Program-made: the position numbers and the translations under genes | NCBI GenBank assembly: GCA_914767715.1 | Contig: OU612066.1 | Span: 25,270,283 to 25,334,282, forward strand | From: Membranipora membranacea | Lineage: Eukaryota; Bryozoa; Gymnolaemata; Cheilostomatida; Membraniporidae | Direction: 5' to 3' | Length of the DNA: 64,000 bases | Notes under the pieces: model-generated | Seen by the model: the letters and a program-made list of their open reading frames with translations, nothing else | What the model was told of the DNA's origin: nothing | Database searches by the model: none | Shown here: piece after piece, positions 26,629-36,339 of the stretch | How the letters are laid out: every line of letters begins with the position of its first letter | How positions within the stretch are numbered: position 1 is the first letter of the stretch

Positions 26629-27781
26629 GCAAGCAAAAAAGTTCAGGCGGCAAAGAAGCGTAAGCTCGAGAAATTTGTTAAACAAATCAGACAAGGAGCT
26701 GAAGAAGGTGCAGTAAAGGAGGTTGTATTAAAAACCATTGTTAAAACAACCGAAATTCTAAAATCAACTTCTGAAAATATTGAGTGATGAAAAAAAAAAA
26801 AAAAATGATAAAAATCTTCTTTGCTGCACCATTAACCCCATTTGTTTAGCCGATGGTACAACTCAGGGTTTGGAACCTCAACCCAAGTCGAAACCAGATC
26901 ATGATGGTTGGTTGCTGCGACCGGGACCGATATCAGGACCGTCAGGGAGCCCTCCACCTACGCTAACAACACCAGCGGTGACAGAGCTGATATCAACGGC
27001 CTCGGCTAGTTTTCATCAAGAGAGGACAACTCCTCAAGTAAGCAGTCAATACCCTCAGTACAGATGTCCCTGGAGGAAGGACTCGGACTCATCAGTTGAC
27101 CTGCAACCTAACAACGGTATGACTATGACAGCCATTGAAAATAGCATCACTCCATACTTACTTGCGTCAGACGCCCCCCATACTAGCCATGTGCCAAGTA
27201 AGATCAAACTGAAAATTATACAAGGAGAGTATGTAGAGCTCTCAAAGCTGTTCCGCCCGGATAACCCGCAAGAGAAGGACCAGGTCCTCATTGTCAAAGA
27301 TGGGCAATTAAAGTTTGACTCTACCATAAAAAAGACTGCTATTTTTTCATTTAACCGATTTTTTGATTGTTTTCTGATTTACATGACAATCAGAGGTAAA
27401 GCCTGTCCCAATGAATTCCCATCAATGCTAAAACACCTCGAGACAGTAAAACGTCTGTTTTTTCAAAACTGTGATGGAACCTTATATGATAAAAGGTTCC
27501 GACTTATGAGGGCTGATAACCCACGGGTACCATGGGGCTGTTATATGGCAGAGTTTGTGTCGAAGAGAGCTCACATGGATGCTAAAGGCCCAAGTAGTGC
27601 AAGCCATTATCATCACAGGGCACCGTCTTACAAACCATCCAATGCTGGTAGACCCTGCATGTACTTCAACCAAAGCAAATGCACTCGGACGGGTTGTAAA
27701 TTTACACATACCTGCTCAAAATGCGGAAGCCCCAGCCACGGAAGTTCTAAATGTGCAAAGAATGGTGGGCTGAAAGCCTAG
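26629..27781 (+). CDS. Gag-like nucleic-acid-binding protein of the retrotransposon
   Basis: After an acceptor (CTCTCTGTTATAG, ending 26,628) a lysine-rich helical segment starts KKVQAAKKRKLEKF and ends in TGA at 26,785-26,787. The main frame, shifted by one, runs to 27,781 from about 26,780; a run of about 16 A lies at the switch. The 300-residue body has a Pro/Ser-rich N-terminal part, a middle part resembling Gag core sequence, and a cysteine-rich C-terminus. The C-terminus holds a CCCH-type finger (CMYFNQSKCTRTGCKFTH) followed by C-x2-C-x4-H-x4-C (CSKCGSPSHGSSKC). This fits RNA binding by a Gag protein. Whether the two frames are joined by slippage, by splicing or only by mutation cannot be seen. 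Confidence 0.75.
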
Positions 27782-27915
27782 TCATGGCCACTAGAGCTGT
27801 TTGTATTGTGCAGTGACCAATGTTGACTGCTATCTATGCTTTGTGTTAGCCAGTTCAGTTCAATTATACTGCTGTGTCTGTGCATAAATAGTCTGAACAA
27901 AATAGAATTGAATCA

Positions 27916-27947
27916 GCGAGTGCGGAAGGTCCTAATCACCCACTTGC
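27916..27947 (+). promoter_or_regulatory. Hairpin 2 with GGTCCTAATC loop
   Basis: Stem GCGAGTG/CACTTGC (one G-T wobble) plus inner GG/CC, enclosing AAGGTCCTAATCA. A CATAAA hexamer lies 28 bases upstream and an AG acceptor (TTTCTATTTTTAG, ending about 28,017) about 70 bases downstream. The wobble pair argues for a structure acting as RNA. Confidence 0.7.
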
Positions 27948-28017
27948 CTTTTTCAATGACAACCTTGTGACTACTGTATTTAATGATAGCTAACATTATT
28001 TACAATTTCTATTTTTA

Positions 28018-29370
28018 GAATTAGTGCAAAATGTAAAATCAATAGCTGATGCGGGAATCGTAACACCAGTCAGCTCCAACAGATTGTGGAACTGTTTAAA
28101 AGGCTATCCTAACAGGGACTTCATTGTGTCGGGTTTCAAGAAGGGATTTCGCATCGGGGTGCCTTCTGTAAACTCTATTCCTGTCAATAATGTAACCCTA
28201 GACAAAAAACCAGCTAGGAACCGCGAGATAGTCATTGAAAAGCTAAACAGTGAGCTGCAGCAAGGTCGCATATTAGGGCCATACAATGCTTCACCACCAC
28301 CAATGGCATCATATGCTCCTTTATATGCTATTCCGAAGAGCACTCCGGGAAAGTTTCGCCTCATTCATGATCTGAGTAAACCTTATGGTACATCTGTCAA
28401 TGATAATATTCCCAATGAACTTAAAGGTGTGAGCTACTGTAATGTTATGCAGGTGGCAGAATCACTGTCAAGAAGACAAGAGAACGAGAAGGCCCCAACC
28501 TTCATGGCGAAGATCGACCTAGCAGATGCGTATTGGTGCTGCCCAATAAACAAAGAAGACTGGAGATATCTGGGGATGCAATTTGAAGATAAGTTGTTAA
28601 TCGATATATGTTTGCCCATGGGCCTGAGCACATCATGCGCTATATTCCAAGCCATATCAAACAGCCTTGCTTGGTTATTTGAGAAAACCCACCCAGACTG
28701 TGAAATGTTCAATTACATCGATGACTTTTTGATACTGGCGTCGAGCCATCAGCGATGTCAAGAAGCATTGTCAGAATTTCTCTCATGGCTAGAGTATTTA
28801 GGTTTCCCGGTCAGCCCACAAAAGACTGTGCTTCCCTGCACCCACATAGAGTTCCTAGGACTGGGTATCGATAGCTGTCACCTGTCATTCTTTGTGCCTT
28901 TGTCAAAAAGAGAAAAGTATGAAAGGGAAATTACTAACTTTATTGCGAAGAAGGGGCACCGTGTTCACTCTATACAGAAACTGGTTGGTAAACTCACATT
29001 TCTTTGTGCCACCTTTTTACCCGGAAAGGCGCTGTTGGCGGGATTATACCAAAACCTATCTGGTATCCTATCATCAAACAAGTGGGCACAGCGCAGATTA
29101 AATGAAAACGTTCGTGCAGATCTGCGTGTGTGGTGGTCCTTCCTGTCTCAACCGGAAGGAAAACCATTTAAATTCATTTTTGCAGGATCTCAGGCAGCCT
29201 CACATTCTATCATATCAGACGCCTCAGGATCGGTTGGCTATGGATGTGTGTTCGACAACTGGTGGTTCAACGGAGTTTGGCAAGATGAATGGTGGTCAAA
29301 ACAGAATATCGCTCTCTTGGAACTGATTCCCATCTACATTGCCGTAGCTCTGGGGCGACAAGATAAGTGA
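28018..29370 (+). CDS. Reverse transcriptase with start of RNase H (Ngaro/DIRS type)
   Basis: RT motifs appear in order: FRLIHDLSKPYGTSVND (the DIRS/Ngaro form of motif 1-2), AKIDLADAYWCCPI (motif A with catalytic Asp), LPMGLSTSCAIFQ (motif B), FNYIDDFLIL (motif C, catalytic YIDD) and EFLGLGID. The RNase H domain opens with IISDASGSVGYG, which holds its first catalytic Asp, and ELIPIY, which holds the catalytic Glu. The frame ends in a stop at 29,370 inside RNase H. An AG acceptor immediately precedes the frame, so it may begin by splicing or at a downstream ATG/GTG; the start is unresolved. The product would copy element RNA into DNA. Confidence 0.92.
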   Translation, partial: ELVQNVKSIADAGIVTPVSSNRLWNCLKGYPNRDFIVSGFKKGFRIGVPSVNSIPVNNVTLDKKPARNREIVIEKLNSELQQGRILGPYNASPPPMASYAPLYAIPKSTPGKFRLIHDLSKPYGTSVNDNIPNELKGVSYCNVMQVAESLSRRQENEKAPTFMAKIDLADAYWCCPINKEDWRYLGMQFEDKLLIDICLPMGLSTSCAIFQAISNSLAWLFEKTHPDCEMFNYIDDFLILASSHQRCQEALSEFLSWLEYLGFPVSPQKTVLPCTHIEFLGLGIDSCHLSFFVPLSKREKYEREITNFIAKKGHRVHSIQKLVGKLTFLCATFLPGKALLAGLYQNLSGILSSNKWAQRRLNENVRADLRVWWSFLSQPEGKPFKFIFAGSQAASHSIISDASGSVGYGCVFDNWWFNGVWQDEWWSKQNIALLELIPIYIAVALGRQDK

Positions 29371-29659
29371 TACGATACTCTCTATTCAGACTGACAATCA
29401 AGCTCTGGTGGCCATGATCAACACATTCTTCTCTAAAGAGAAAATGATCAACACCCTACTGAAAGATTTGGCCTTGTTTTGTATGACTCACAATATTGTT
29501 TTGCGAGTGCGCCACATAGCCGGTAGTTTGAACGTCATAGCAGATAAGCTATCAAGAAATTTGGATTGTGGTATCAGTTTTTACGCCAGCAACACCGAAT
29601 ACAAAATCCCTGTCCATCTAACCCCAGCCTGCATAAAGTCACAGAAGCTGCTACACTAA
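29366..29659 (+). pseudogene. RNase H C-terminal part, displaced by one-base frame break
   Basis: The second half of RNase H lies in the next frame. It contains IQTDNQAL, with the expected catalytic Asp, and RVRHIAGSLNVIADKLSR, the typical H-x-AGxxNxxAD-LSR ending of DIRS/Ngaro and retroviral-type RNase H domains. The break falls at the GGGG run in CTGGGGCGAC near 29,350. A one-base indel in that run would explain it, either as a mutation of this copy or as an assembly error. Confidence 0.85.
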
Positions 29660-29678
29660 AAAACCTTTCTTTTGTCAG

Positions 29679-30558
29679 GCTTGCAAGAACTTCAGGCTAC
29701 AGCTGATAACTTGATACACAACTCAGTCGCGCCCAACACAAGAAGATCGTACAGCTTGGCAGTTAAAGGCCTATCAGACTTCTGTAAAGAGCACAAAATA
29801 AAAGATAAGTTTTCCGCTACAACTATAGAACTTTACGTTGCTCACCTTGCTAAGAAAGGCATGAAGGCCAGTACAATTCGATCTGCGTTGTCTGCAGTCC
29901 GTCATCATTGCAATTCTAACTATATCGAAATTAGCTTTGACACCCCTAGGCTACTGTTGAAGGGTGTGCGCCGCAGAAATGATTCAATAGCTATCAGGCC
30001 AAACCATGTGGTAAAGGTCAGACAACTCCAAAAAATATGTAACTCTGCAGATAAGTTATTCAGCCCTCAACAGGCACTCATGATAAAAGCCATATTTGCA
30101 TTGTCATTCTTTGCATTGTTACGCCCATCGGAGGCTTATCATACTAGTACCACTCCAGAACATCAACTAAGGAGATCGTCTATCCGAGTAAGACAAAAAA
30201 AAAAATTAAAATGACTTTCTCATCATTCAAGCACTCCTCAGGTAGTACTACAATAACAGTAGAAAGGAAGCTCTTTTTGGATATTTGCCCGGTCCTACTG
30301 TTGCAATCATACTTTTCGGCCAATTCAGGCATCGCACAGCAGGAAGGGAGCATTGTCTTATTCCATTGTTCACGCGCTGAGGCCCATTCTTGGCTACAAC
30401 GGTGTGGGGCCGACGCTGGAATCAAGTCCAGACTAACCTTACATTCATTTCGCCGTGGGGGGGCAACTTGGTATGCCGGCCAAGGTTTAACCGATGCCAA
30501 AATCAAAGCTTATGGCCGCTGGAAATCCAATGCGTATCTTGTCTATGTTAAGCCCTAA
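29679..30558 (+). pseudogene. Tyrosine recombinase of the retrotransposon, split by a frame break
   Basis: The N-terminal SAM-like DNA-binding part (SVAPNTRRSYSLAVKGLSDF, YVAHLAKKGM, ALSAVRHHC) is followed by the catalytic domain: Arg in LLRPSEAY, HxxR in LHSFRRGG, Trp in YGRWKS (the usual H/W position) and Tyr in YLVYVKP. These are the expected R-H-R-W-Y residues. The frame switches between 30,195 and 30,214 in a run of about 10 A; the first ORF stops at 30,214 and the second runs to 30,558. An AG acceptor (CTTTCTTTTGTCAG) ends at 29,678, just before the N-terminus. In this family the enzyme integrates a circular DNA intermediate without target duplication. Confidence 0.88.
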
Positions 30559-30703
30559 TTGTGGCGAAAATCAGAGTACGCAATATTGGTGATAATGCGT
30601 TCTCAGATTTTTGGCATCTGATTTTCGCACAATGACTAAAAAACCTTTAGTTCTAACATGCTCTTATTGTAATATATTTTAGTTCGCTAAGAATAAAACC
30701 AGA

Positions 30704-30738
30704 GGAAAGAGTGAGCGGTCCTAATCATCACTCTTTCC
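30704..30738 (+). promoter_or_regulatory. Hairpin 3 with GGTCCTAATC loop
   Basis: A perfect 11-bp stem (GGAAAGAGTGA/TCACTCTTTCC) encloses the 13-base loop GCGGTCCTAATCA. AATAAA lies at 30,692-30,697, 6 bases before the stem. It follows the recombinase ORF as hairpins 1 and 2 follow the SGNH and gag ORFs. Confidence 0.8.
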
Positions 30739-30850
30739 GAACAACAGAAGGGATATACACTTCTCATCACAAGAAAATGTCGGTAATTCTATCTGATCAA
30801 CTTTTAATACCGTTGCTCGTACTCAGATCCGCAGGGATTTGTAGAATTCT

Positions 30851-31183
30851 CAAAATGGAGAATAGTTAATGCCTTGTATGGCTTCAAAAGAAGATCTCGA
30901 AAAGAGGTCAATGCCTTGTATGGATTCAAAAGAAGATCTCGAAAAGAGGTCAATGATTTAACCCAAAGCGGTTGTCTTTTTGTGGCATTCTTGAATTGGC
31001 ATAACCTGACTAAGAGGGTTGCCACTTGCCTTGCTTATTTGTAATGTGGTATATTCTTGCGAATGTTTATTTATACCTTGTACTTATACTATGAGTCATT
31101 GGTGTGCTTTGGTGATACTTGAACCAATAAACATAGTCTTCATTATAAACTTCACAAACAGGATTGATCGATGAATTAAAAAA
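30851..31183 (+). repeat. Split direct repeat B1
   Basis: This shares with B2 a block from CTCAAAATGG through two GATCTCGAAAAGAGGTC subrepeats, then a ~130-base unique part ending GTATATTCTTGCGAATG, and a terminal ATGAATTAAAAAA. B1 carries an extra segment of about 110 bases (31,063-31,170) with AATAAA near 31,126 that is missing from B2. That AATAAA may be the element's main polyadenylation signal. Confidence 0.85.
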
Positions 31184-31400
31184 ATCAAACTTTCCTAAAG
31201 TTGTTTTTTAGACTGAAATTAATCCAAAACAAATGCTCAAGTATCTCAGCGCAGCTCCAATAGTTAGAGTCGTCTGGCCCTCCCAACAAGCCCCGACAAC
31301 TCCAACGTGTTTTATAAAGTACTGATCTGACAACAAGGAAGTCATGTGATCACTTAAACTCATCAATCCTTTGGTTGCTAGCCTTGAGACTGTGAACTAC
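31184..31400 (+). repeat. Split direct repeat A2
   Basis: Near-identical to A1 at the left end. It directly follows the ATGAATTAAAAAA end of B1, so the B1/A2 junction has the form expected of joined ends in a circular intermediate. Confidence 0.9.
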
Positions 31401-31570
31401 CCACCACCACCCCTTCCTTACCTCCGTCATAACTGGGTTGCTCTCGTTATTCCTTTCTGGTTTCAGATCTAAGAACTAAGCCAGATTAATTAGTGAGCTC
31501 CCAACTACACGTTCGGTCAACAAGTGTCAGCTCAAGAAAATACTGGCATCTTATAGTCTATCAGTCAAAC

Positions 31571-32080
31571 CTCAAAATGGAAAGAAGATCTCGAGAAGAG
31601 TTCAATGCCTTATGTGGCTCCTAAGAAGATCTCGAAAAGAGGTCAATGCCTTGTATGGCTAAAATAATAAAAAGATCTCGAAAAGAGGTCAATGCCTTGT
31701 ATGGCTAAAAAAATAAAAAGATCTCGAAAAGAGGTCAATGCCTGGTATGGCTAAAAAATAAAAAGATCTCGAAAAGAGGTCAATGCCTTATGTGGCTCCT
31801 AAGAAGATCTCGAAAAGAGGTCAATGCCTTGTATGGCGAAATAAAATAAAAAGATCTCGAAAAGAGATCAATGCCTTCTATGGCTTCAAAAGAAGATCTC
31901 GAAAAGAGGTCAATGCCTTGTATGGCCTCAAAAGAAGATCTCGAAAAGAGGTCAATGATTTAACCCAAAGCGGTTGTCTTTTTGTGGCATTCTTGAATTG
32001 GCATAACCTGACTAAGAGGGTTGCCACTTGCCTTGCTTATTTGTAATGTGGTATATTCTTGCGAATGATGAATTAAAAAA
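31571..32080 (+). repeat. Split direct repeat B2 with expanded ~46-bp subrepeats
   Basis: About nine copies of a 42-47-bp unit, AGATCTCGAAAAGAGGTC followed by AATGCCTTGTATGGCT and an A-rich spacer, lie between 31,584 and 31,960; B1 has two. The unit can fold as GATCTC-GAAAA-GAGGTC. The B2-specific end is ATGAATTAAAAAA, after which satellite sequence resumes at 32,081. Confidence 0.88.
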
Positions 32081-34745
32081 TCTATTTTTCAATCCAAGCG
32101 AAAAAAAAGCGTGATACCCTCCGTTGGTATATTTTTGTAAATTTTAATTTAGCGTAATTACCCTCCAAATTATCGAAGGATTCCAATATTCTGCAGTTTG
32201 AATAGGGCCAATAAGAGCTTGAACTTGTCGGAGTTTGATATGATTGTGACAGAGTTTTAATTTTTAAATGCTGCCGTACGGTATGTTTTATTAGTGCAAA
32301 ATTGACACTCATTGAAACAGATGCTGACGGAGAACGAAAAGCCGCAGAGCTAAACGGTTTGCAGATTATCGATCAGCAGGAGTTGTTCCTCCTTATAAGG
32401 TGAGTTACAAGCAAATCTATTTTTCAATCCGGGCGAAAAAAAAGCGTGATACCCTCCCTTGGTATATTTTTGTAAATTTTAATTTAGCGTAATTACCCTC
32501 CAAACTATCGAAGGATTCCAATATTCTGCAGTTTGAATAGGGCCAATAAGTGCTTGAACTTGTCGGAGTTTGATATGATTGCGACAGAGTTTTAATTTTT
32601 AAATGCTGCCGTACGGTATGTTTTTTTAGTGCACAAGTGACCCTCATTAAAACGGACGCTGACGGAGAACAAAAAGCCGCAGAGCTAAACGGTTTGCAGA
32701 TTATCGATCAGCAAGAGTTGCTCCTCCTTATAAGGTGAGTTACAAGCAAATCTATTTTTCAATCCGGGAAAAAAAAAGCGTGATACCCTACCTCGGTATA
32801 TTTTTGTAAATTTCAAGTCACAGTAAATACCCTCCAAGTTATCCAAGCATTCCAATATTCTGCAGTTTGAATAGGGCCAATAAGTGCTTGAACTGGTCGG
32901 AGTTTGATATGATTGCGACAGAGTTTAAATTTTTAAATCCTGCCGTACGGTATGTTTTTTTAGTGCAAAAGTGACCCTCATTAAAACGGACGCTAACGGA
33001 CAACGAAAAGCCGCAGAGCTAAACGGTTTGCAGATTATCGATCAGCAGGAGTTGTTCCTCCTTATAAGGTGAGTTACAAACAAATCTATATTTCAATCCG
33101 GGCGAAAAAAAAAGCGTGATACCCTCCCTTGGTATATTTTTGTAAATTTCAAGTCAGCGTAATTACCCTCCAAATTATCGAAGGATTCCAATATTATGCA
33201 GTTTGAATAGGGCCAATAAGAGCTTGAACTGGTCGGAGATTGATATGATTGCGATAGAGTTTTAAGTTTTCAATGCTGCCATATGGTATGTTTTTTTAGT
33301 GCAAGAGTGACCCTCATTAAAACGGACGCTGACGGAGAACGAAAAGCCGCAGAGCCAAACAGTCCGCAGATTCCCGATCAGCAGGAGTTGTTCCTCCTTA
33401 TAAGGTGAGTTACAAGCAAATCTATTTTTCAATCCGGGCGAAAAAAAAGCGTGATACCCTCCCTTGGTATATTTTTGTAAATTTCAAGTCAGCGTAGATA
33501 CCCTCCAAGTTATCAAAGGATTCCAATATTCTGCAGTTTGAGTAAGGCTAATAAGAGCTTAAACTGGTCGGAGTTTGATATGATTGCGACAGGGTTTTAA
33601 TATTTTTCAATGCTGCAGTATGGGATGTTTTTTTAGTGCAAAAGTGACACTCATTTAAACGGACACTGACGGAGAACGAAAAGCTGCATAGCTAAACGGT
33701 TGGCAGATTATCGATCAGCAGGAGTTGCTCCTCCTTATGAGGCGAGTTAGAAGCAAATCTATTTTTCAATCTGTGCGATAAAAAAGCGTGATACCCTCCC
33801 TTGGTGTAATTTTGTGAATTTGAAGTCAGCGTAATTACCCTCCAGGTTTTCCCGAGGTTTCCAGTATTCTGCATTTCGAATAAGGCCAATTAGAGCTTGA
33901 ACTGGTCGGAGTTTGATATGATTGCGGCAGAGTTTTAATTGTTAAATGCTGCCGTATGGTATGTTTTTTAAGTGCAAAAGTGACCCTCATTAAAACGGAC
34001 GCTGACAGAGAATGAAAAGCCGCCGAGATAAACGGGCTACCGATTCGCGATCAGCAGGAGTTGCTCCTCCTTATGAGGTGAGTTAGAAGCAAATCTATTT
34101 TTCTATCATGGCAGAAAAATAAGCGCGATACCTCTGATATTCTGCATTTAGAAAAAGGCCAATAAGAGCTTCAACTGGTCAGAGTTTGATATGATTGCGA
34201 CAGAGTTTTTATTTTTAATGCCGCCATATGGTATGTTTTAAAGTGCAAAATTAACCCTCGATAAAGCTAGCGCTGAGGGAGAACGAAGACCCGTAGAGCA
34301 AAACAAATTCCAGATATGAACCGAGCAAGAGTTGTTGCTCCTTATGAGGTAGGTTTGAAGCAAATCTTTTTGTTAATCTGGGTGAAAAAAAACCTAGGGT
34401 ACTCCCTTGGTATATTTTTGTAAATTCAAATCAGCGTAATTACCCTCCAGGTTATCCGACGATTTCAATATTATGGATTTTGATTCAGGCTTTTGGGGGC
34501 TTGAACTGGTTGGTGATTGATATGATATATTGGTATGAGATTGATAGATTTTTCAACTTTTTAGTGCTGCCGTATGGCATGTTTTTTAGTGCAAAAGTGC
34601 CCTGCGGTAAACCTAAAGCTGACGGAGAACGAACACCCTAAGCGCTAATCGAATTTCAGATTTGAAACGAGCAGGAGTTGTTGCTCCTTATGATGTAGGT
34701 TTGAAGCGAATCTTTTTTTTAGTTCTGGCGAAAAGAAACCCTACA
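32081..34745 (+). repeat. Right edge of the satellite array, ~8 decaying monomers
   Basis: The monomer resumes in phase directly after the retrotransposon. Divergence grows with distance. The first copies keep GTGAGTTAC and CTGACGGAGAACGAAAAGCC. By 34,100-34,745 copies have deletions, GTAGGTTTGAAG in place of GTGAGTTACAAG, and AAAGCTAGCGCTGAGGG-type changes. Decay at an array edge is expected when homogenising exchange is limited to the interior. Confidence 0.93.
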
Positions 34746-35800
34746 CTAATATGTGGCAAATGTGTATAAGTCTTGAATATATTTGTAAGTATGTTAGATC
34801 CGAAGACTTCAGTCAAAACAATGTTTGATCTGCAGTTTTTCTAATTGTGTACTGTGAAAAGTGTGGCATTCGCAGATTTTATATCAACACCCAATCAACT
34901 CTGAAAGAAAGGTCATATCCCTTGCAAGTTGCATGCAACTGACTGAAACAGTGAAAGCTTTCATCCCCAAGTCAATAGGAAATGACAGTTGTTTATTAAG
35001 AATATGATGTAATAAAGTTCAAGGATTGTCTTTACTTTGACAGAAAGAAGACACCTTATAATCATTCCTCTCAAAAACCTCCTTTTCGAAATTTATTTGT
35101 CATAATCTTCATGTTAAAGTTGTTTTTTCTCAAGACCTAAATCAAAAATATCCAGATTCAGTGGCAACAGAGTATCAAATGCAGATAGCTTTCTTTTGCA
35201 GCCACATTTCGCTGTGTGTTTAACGAGCTCATTTTTAGTTTCATTTGATATCTCACATAGAAATAAAAGTCACAAAACTGATAAGAACTTTTTACAATGA
35301 TGTTGAACTGGTATTTTTTAATTAGTCCACTATAAAAATTGAGGAAAATTTGATGGCTGTCAGCATCTTTTTGGTTCTCCGTCAATCTTGAAGAAAATCA
35401 ATATAATTTTGTTGATTATTAGGTAAGGAAAGTTTTTCCGTCACAGATCAAGTATGATACAACTTTGACGCTGCATGTTTTGATTTACTCCCTCTTCGCC
35501 AACAGGCCCAGAGCAGCTCATCGAGCACCACTTGTTTTTCTGAATCAAAACATAAGCATGTTTCCTCATCCATTGATACCCTCAATAACATGAAACCTGT
35601 ATACGGAGTTGCTTACAACCGGCTGGTTAAATTGTCGATAGGTTACATTTTAAAGAAGTGATTCCATCATTAGGTCAATAATAAATTACTTACATATGTT
35701 TTTGTAAGTCTTTGTTTCATGGTTTGATCGCTTAACCTTTGAATCCAAAACCACGACCTAGATCTCCTAGACCTCCTCTCTCTCACCAAAAATGTTTTAA
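34746..35800 (-). pseudogene. Truncated third copy of the His/Gly-rich secreted protein gene (3' end)
   Basis: At about 35,741-35,785 the minus strand keeps the end of exon 3 (GGTTTTGGATTCAAAGGTTAA), followed by 3' flank that matches 36,340-37,240 and, inverted, 49,010-49,800. Sequence diverges abruptly upstream of the conserved CTAGGAGATCTAGGTCG stretch, so the upstream exons are missing. It shows that the family once had at least three copies here. Confidence 0.7.
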
Positions 35801-36339
35801 TGGTAGTGGAAAGTTAATGAAATTCTTGTGTGATTTGATGGCGATCCTAGTAAAACTACTAAATTCACCAAGTGCTACATCAGGCTTTAACAGGTATTGA
35901 TTCCATTTTCAGATATTTGTTCTCTGTAGTTAACAACGGCTAAGTCCAGAAAACACTGTTTGCCAATTTCATGTCCCTATATCTGTCTTCTTCTTAATTA
36001 CTTCTGTCTTTTGGCACGTTATGTAAAATGGCCTATGTATGCCATTTGGGTTTGATCACGAGATGAGACAGTTCTAATGATGGAAAATTGACCCACCAGT
36101 GAAGTCAAAGCGCAGCGTCCAAAGTGTATGCGTGTCCAAGGACCAATGCTACTATGCAGTCCCAACTATGCCTGACATGGAAAAAATCTTGGAAGAAAGG
36201 AAATGTGACCAAGAAATATAGTTTTGTGTAAATGAATCGCTGAATCTTTAGGTGATAGTCTGTGCTATGTAGTTTACCGAAAGAAACCTGAACAAATCGC
36301 AACTTCAACATATCTGGCAGATGCCTTACAAAAACACAC
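35801..36339. other. No gene seen; part of the left duplication arm
   Basis: About 35,830-35,880 matches 49,810-49,870 in inverted orientation. The rest has no counterpart that I could find. The open frames here are short and lack any recognisable motif. Confidence 0.5.

Larger units (their letters stand above)
25108..32080 (+). mobile_element. Ngaro-like tyrosine-recombinase retrotransposon with split direct repeats
   Basis: The element has the order A1 (25,108-25,346), ORFs, B1 (30,851-31,183), A2 (31,184-31,400), B2 (31,571-32,080). This split direct repeat structure is known for Ngaro-type elements, which also carry RT, RNase H and a tyrosine recombinase in place of a DDE integrase. All of these domains are present. 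The left junction joins satellite ...ACAAGCAAA to ATCAAACTTTCC, and the right junction joins GAATTAAAAAA to TCTATTTTTCAATCC, the very next bases of the same monomer. Insertion therefore left no target duplication, as expected for a tyrosine recombinase. An in-frame stop and two frame breaks suggest this copy is defective. The assignment to Ngaro rather than DIRS rests on the split direct repeats and the SGNH domain. Confidence 0.92.
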
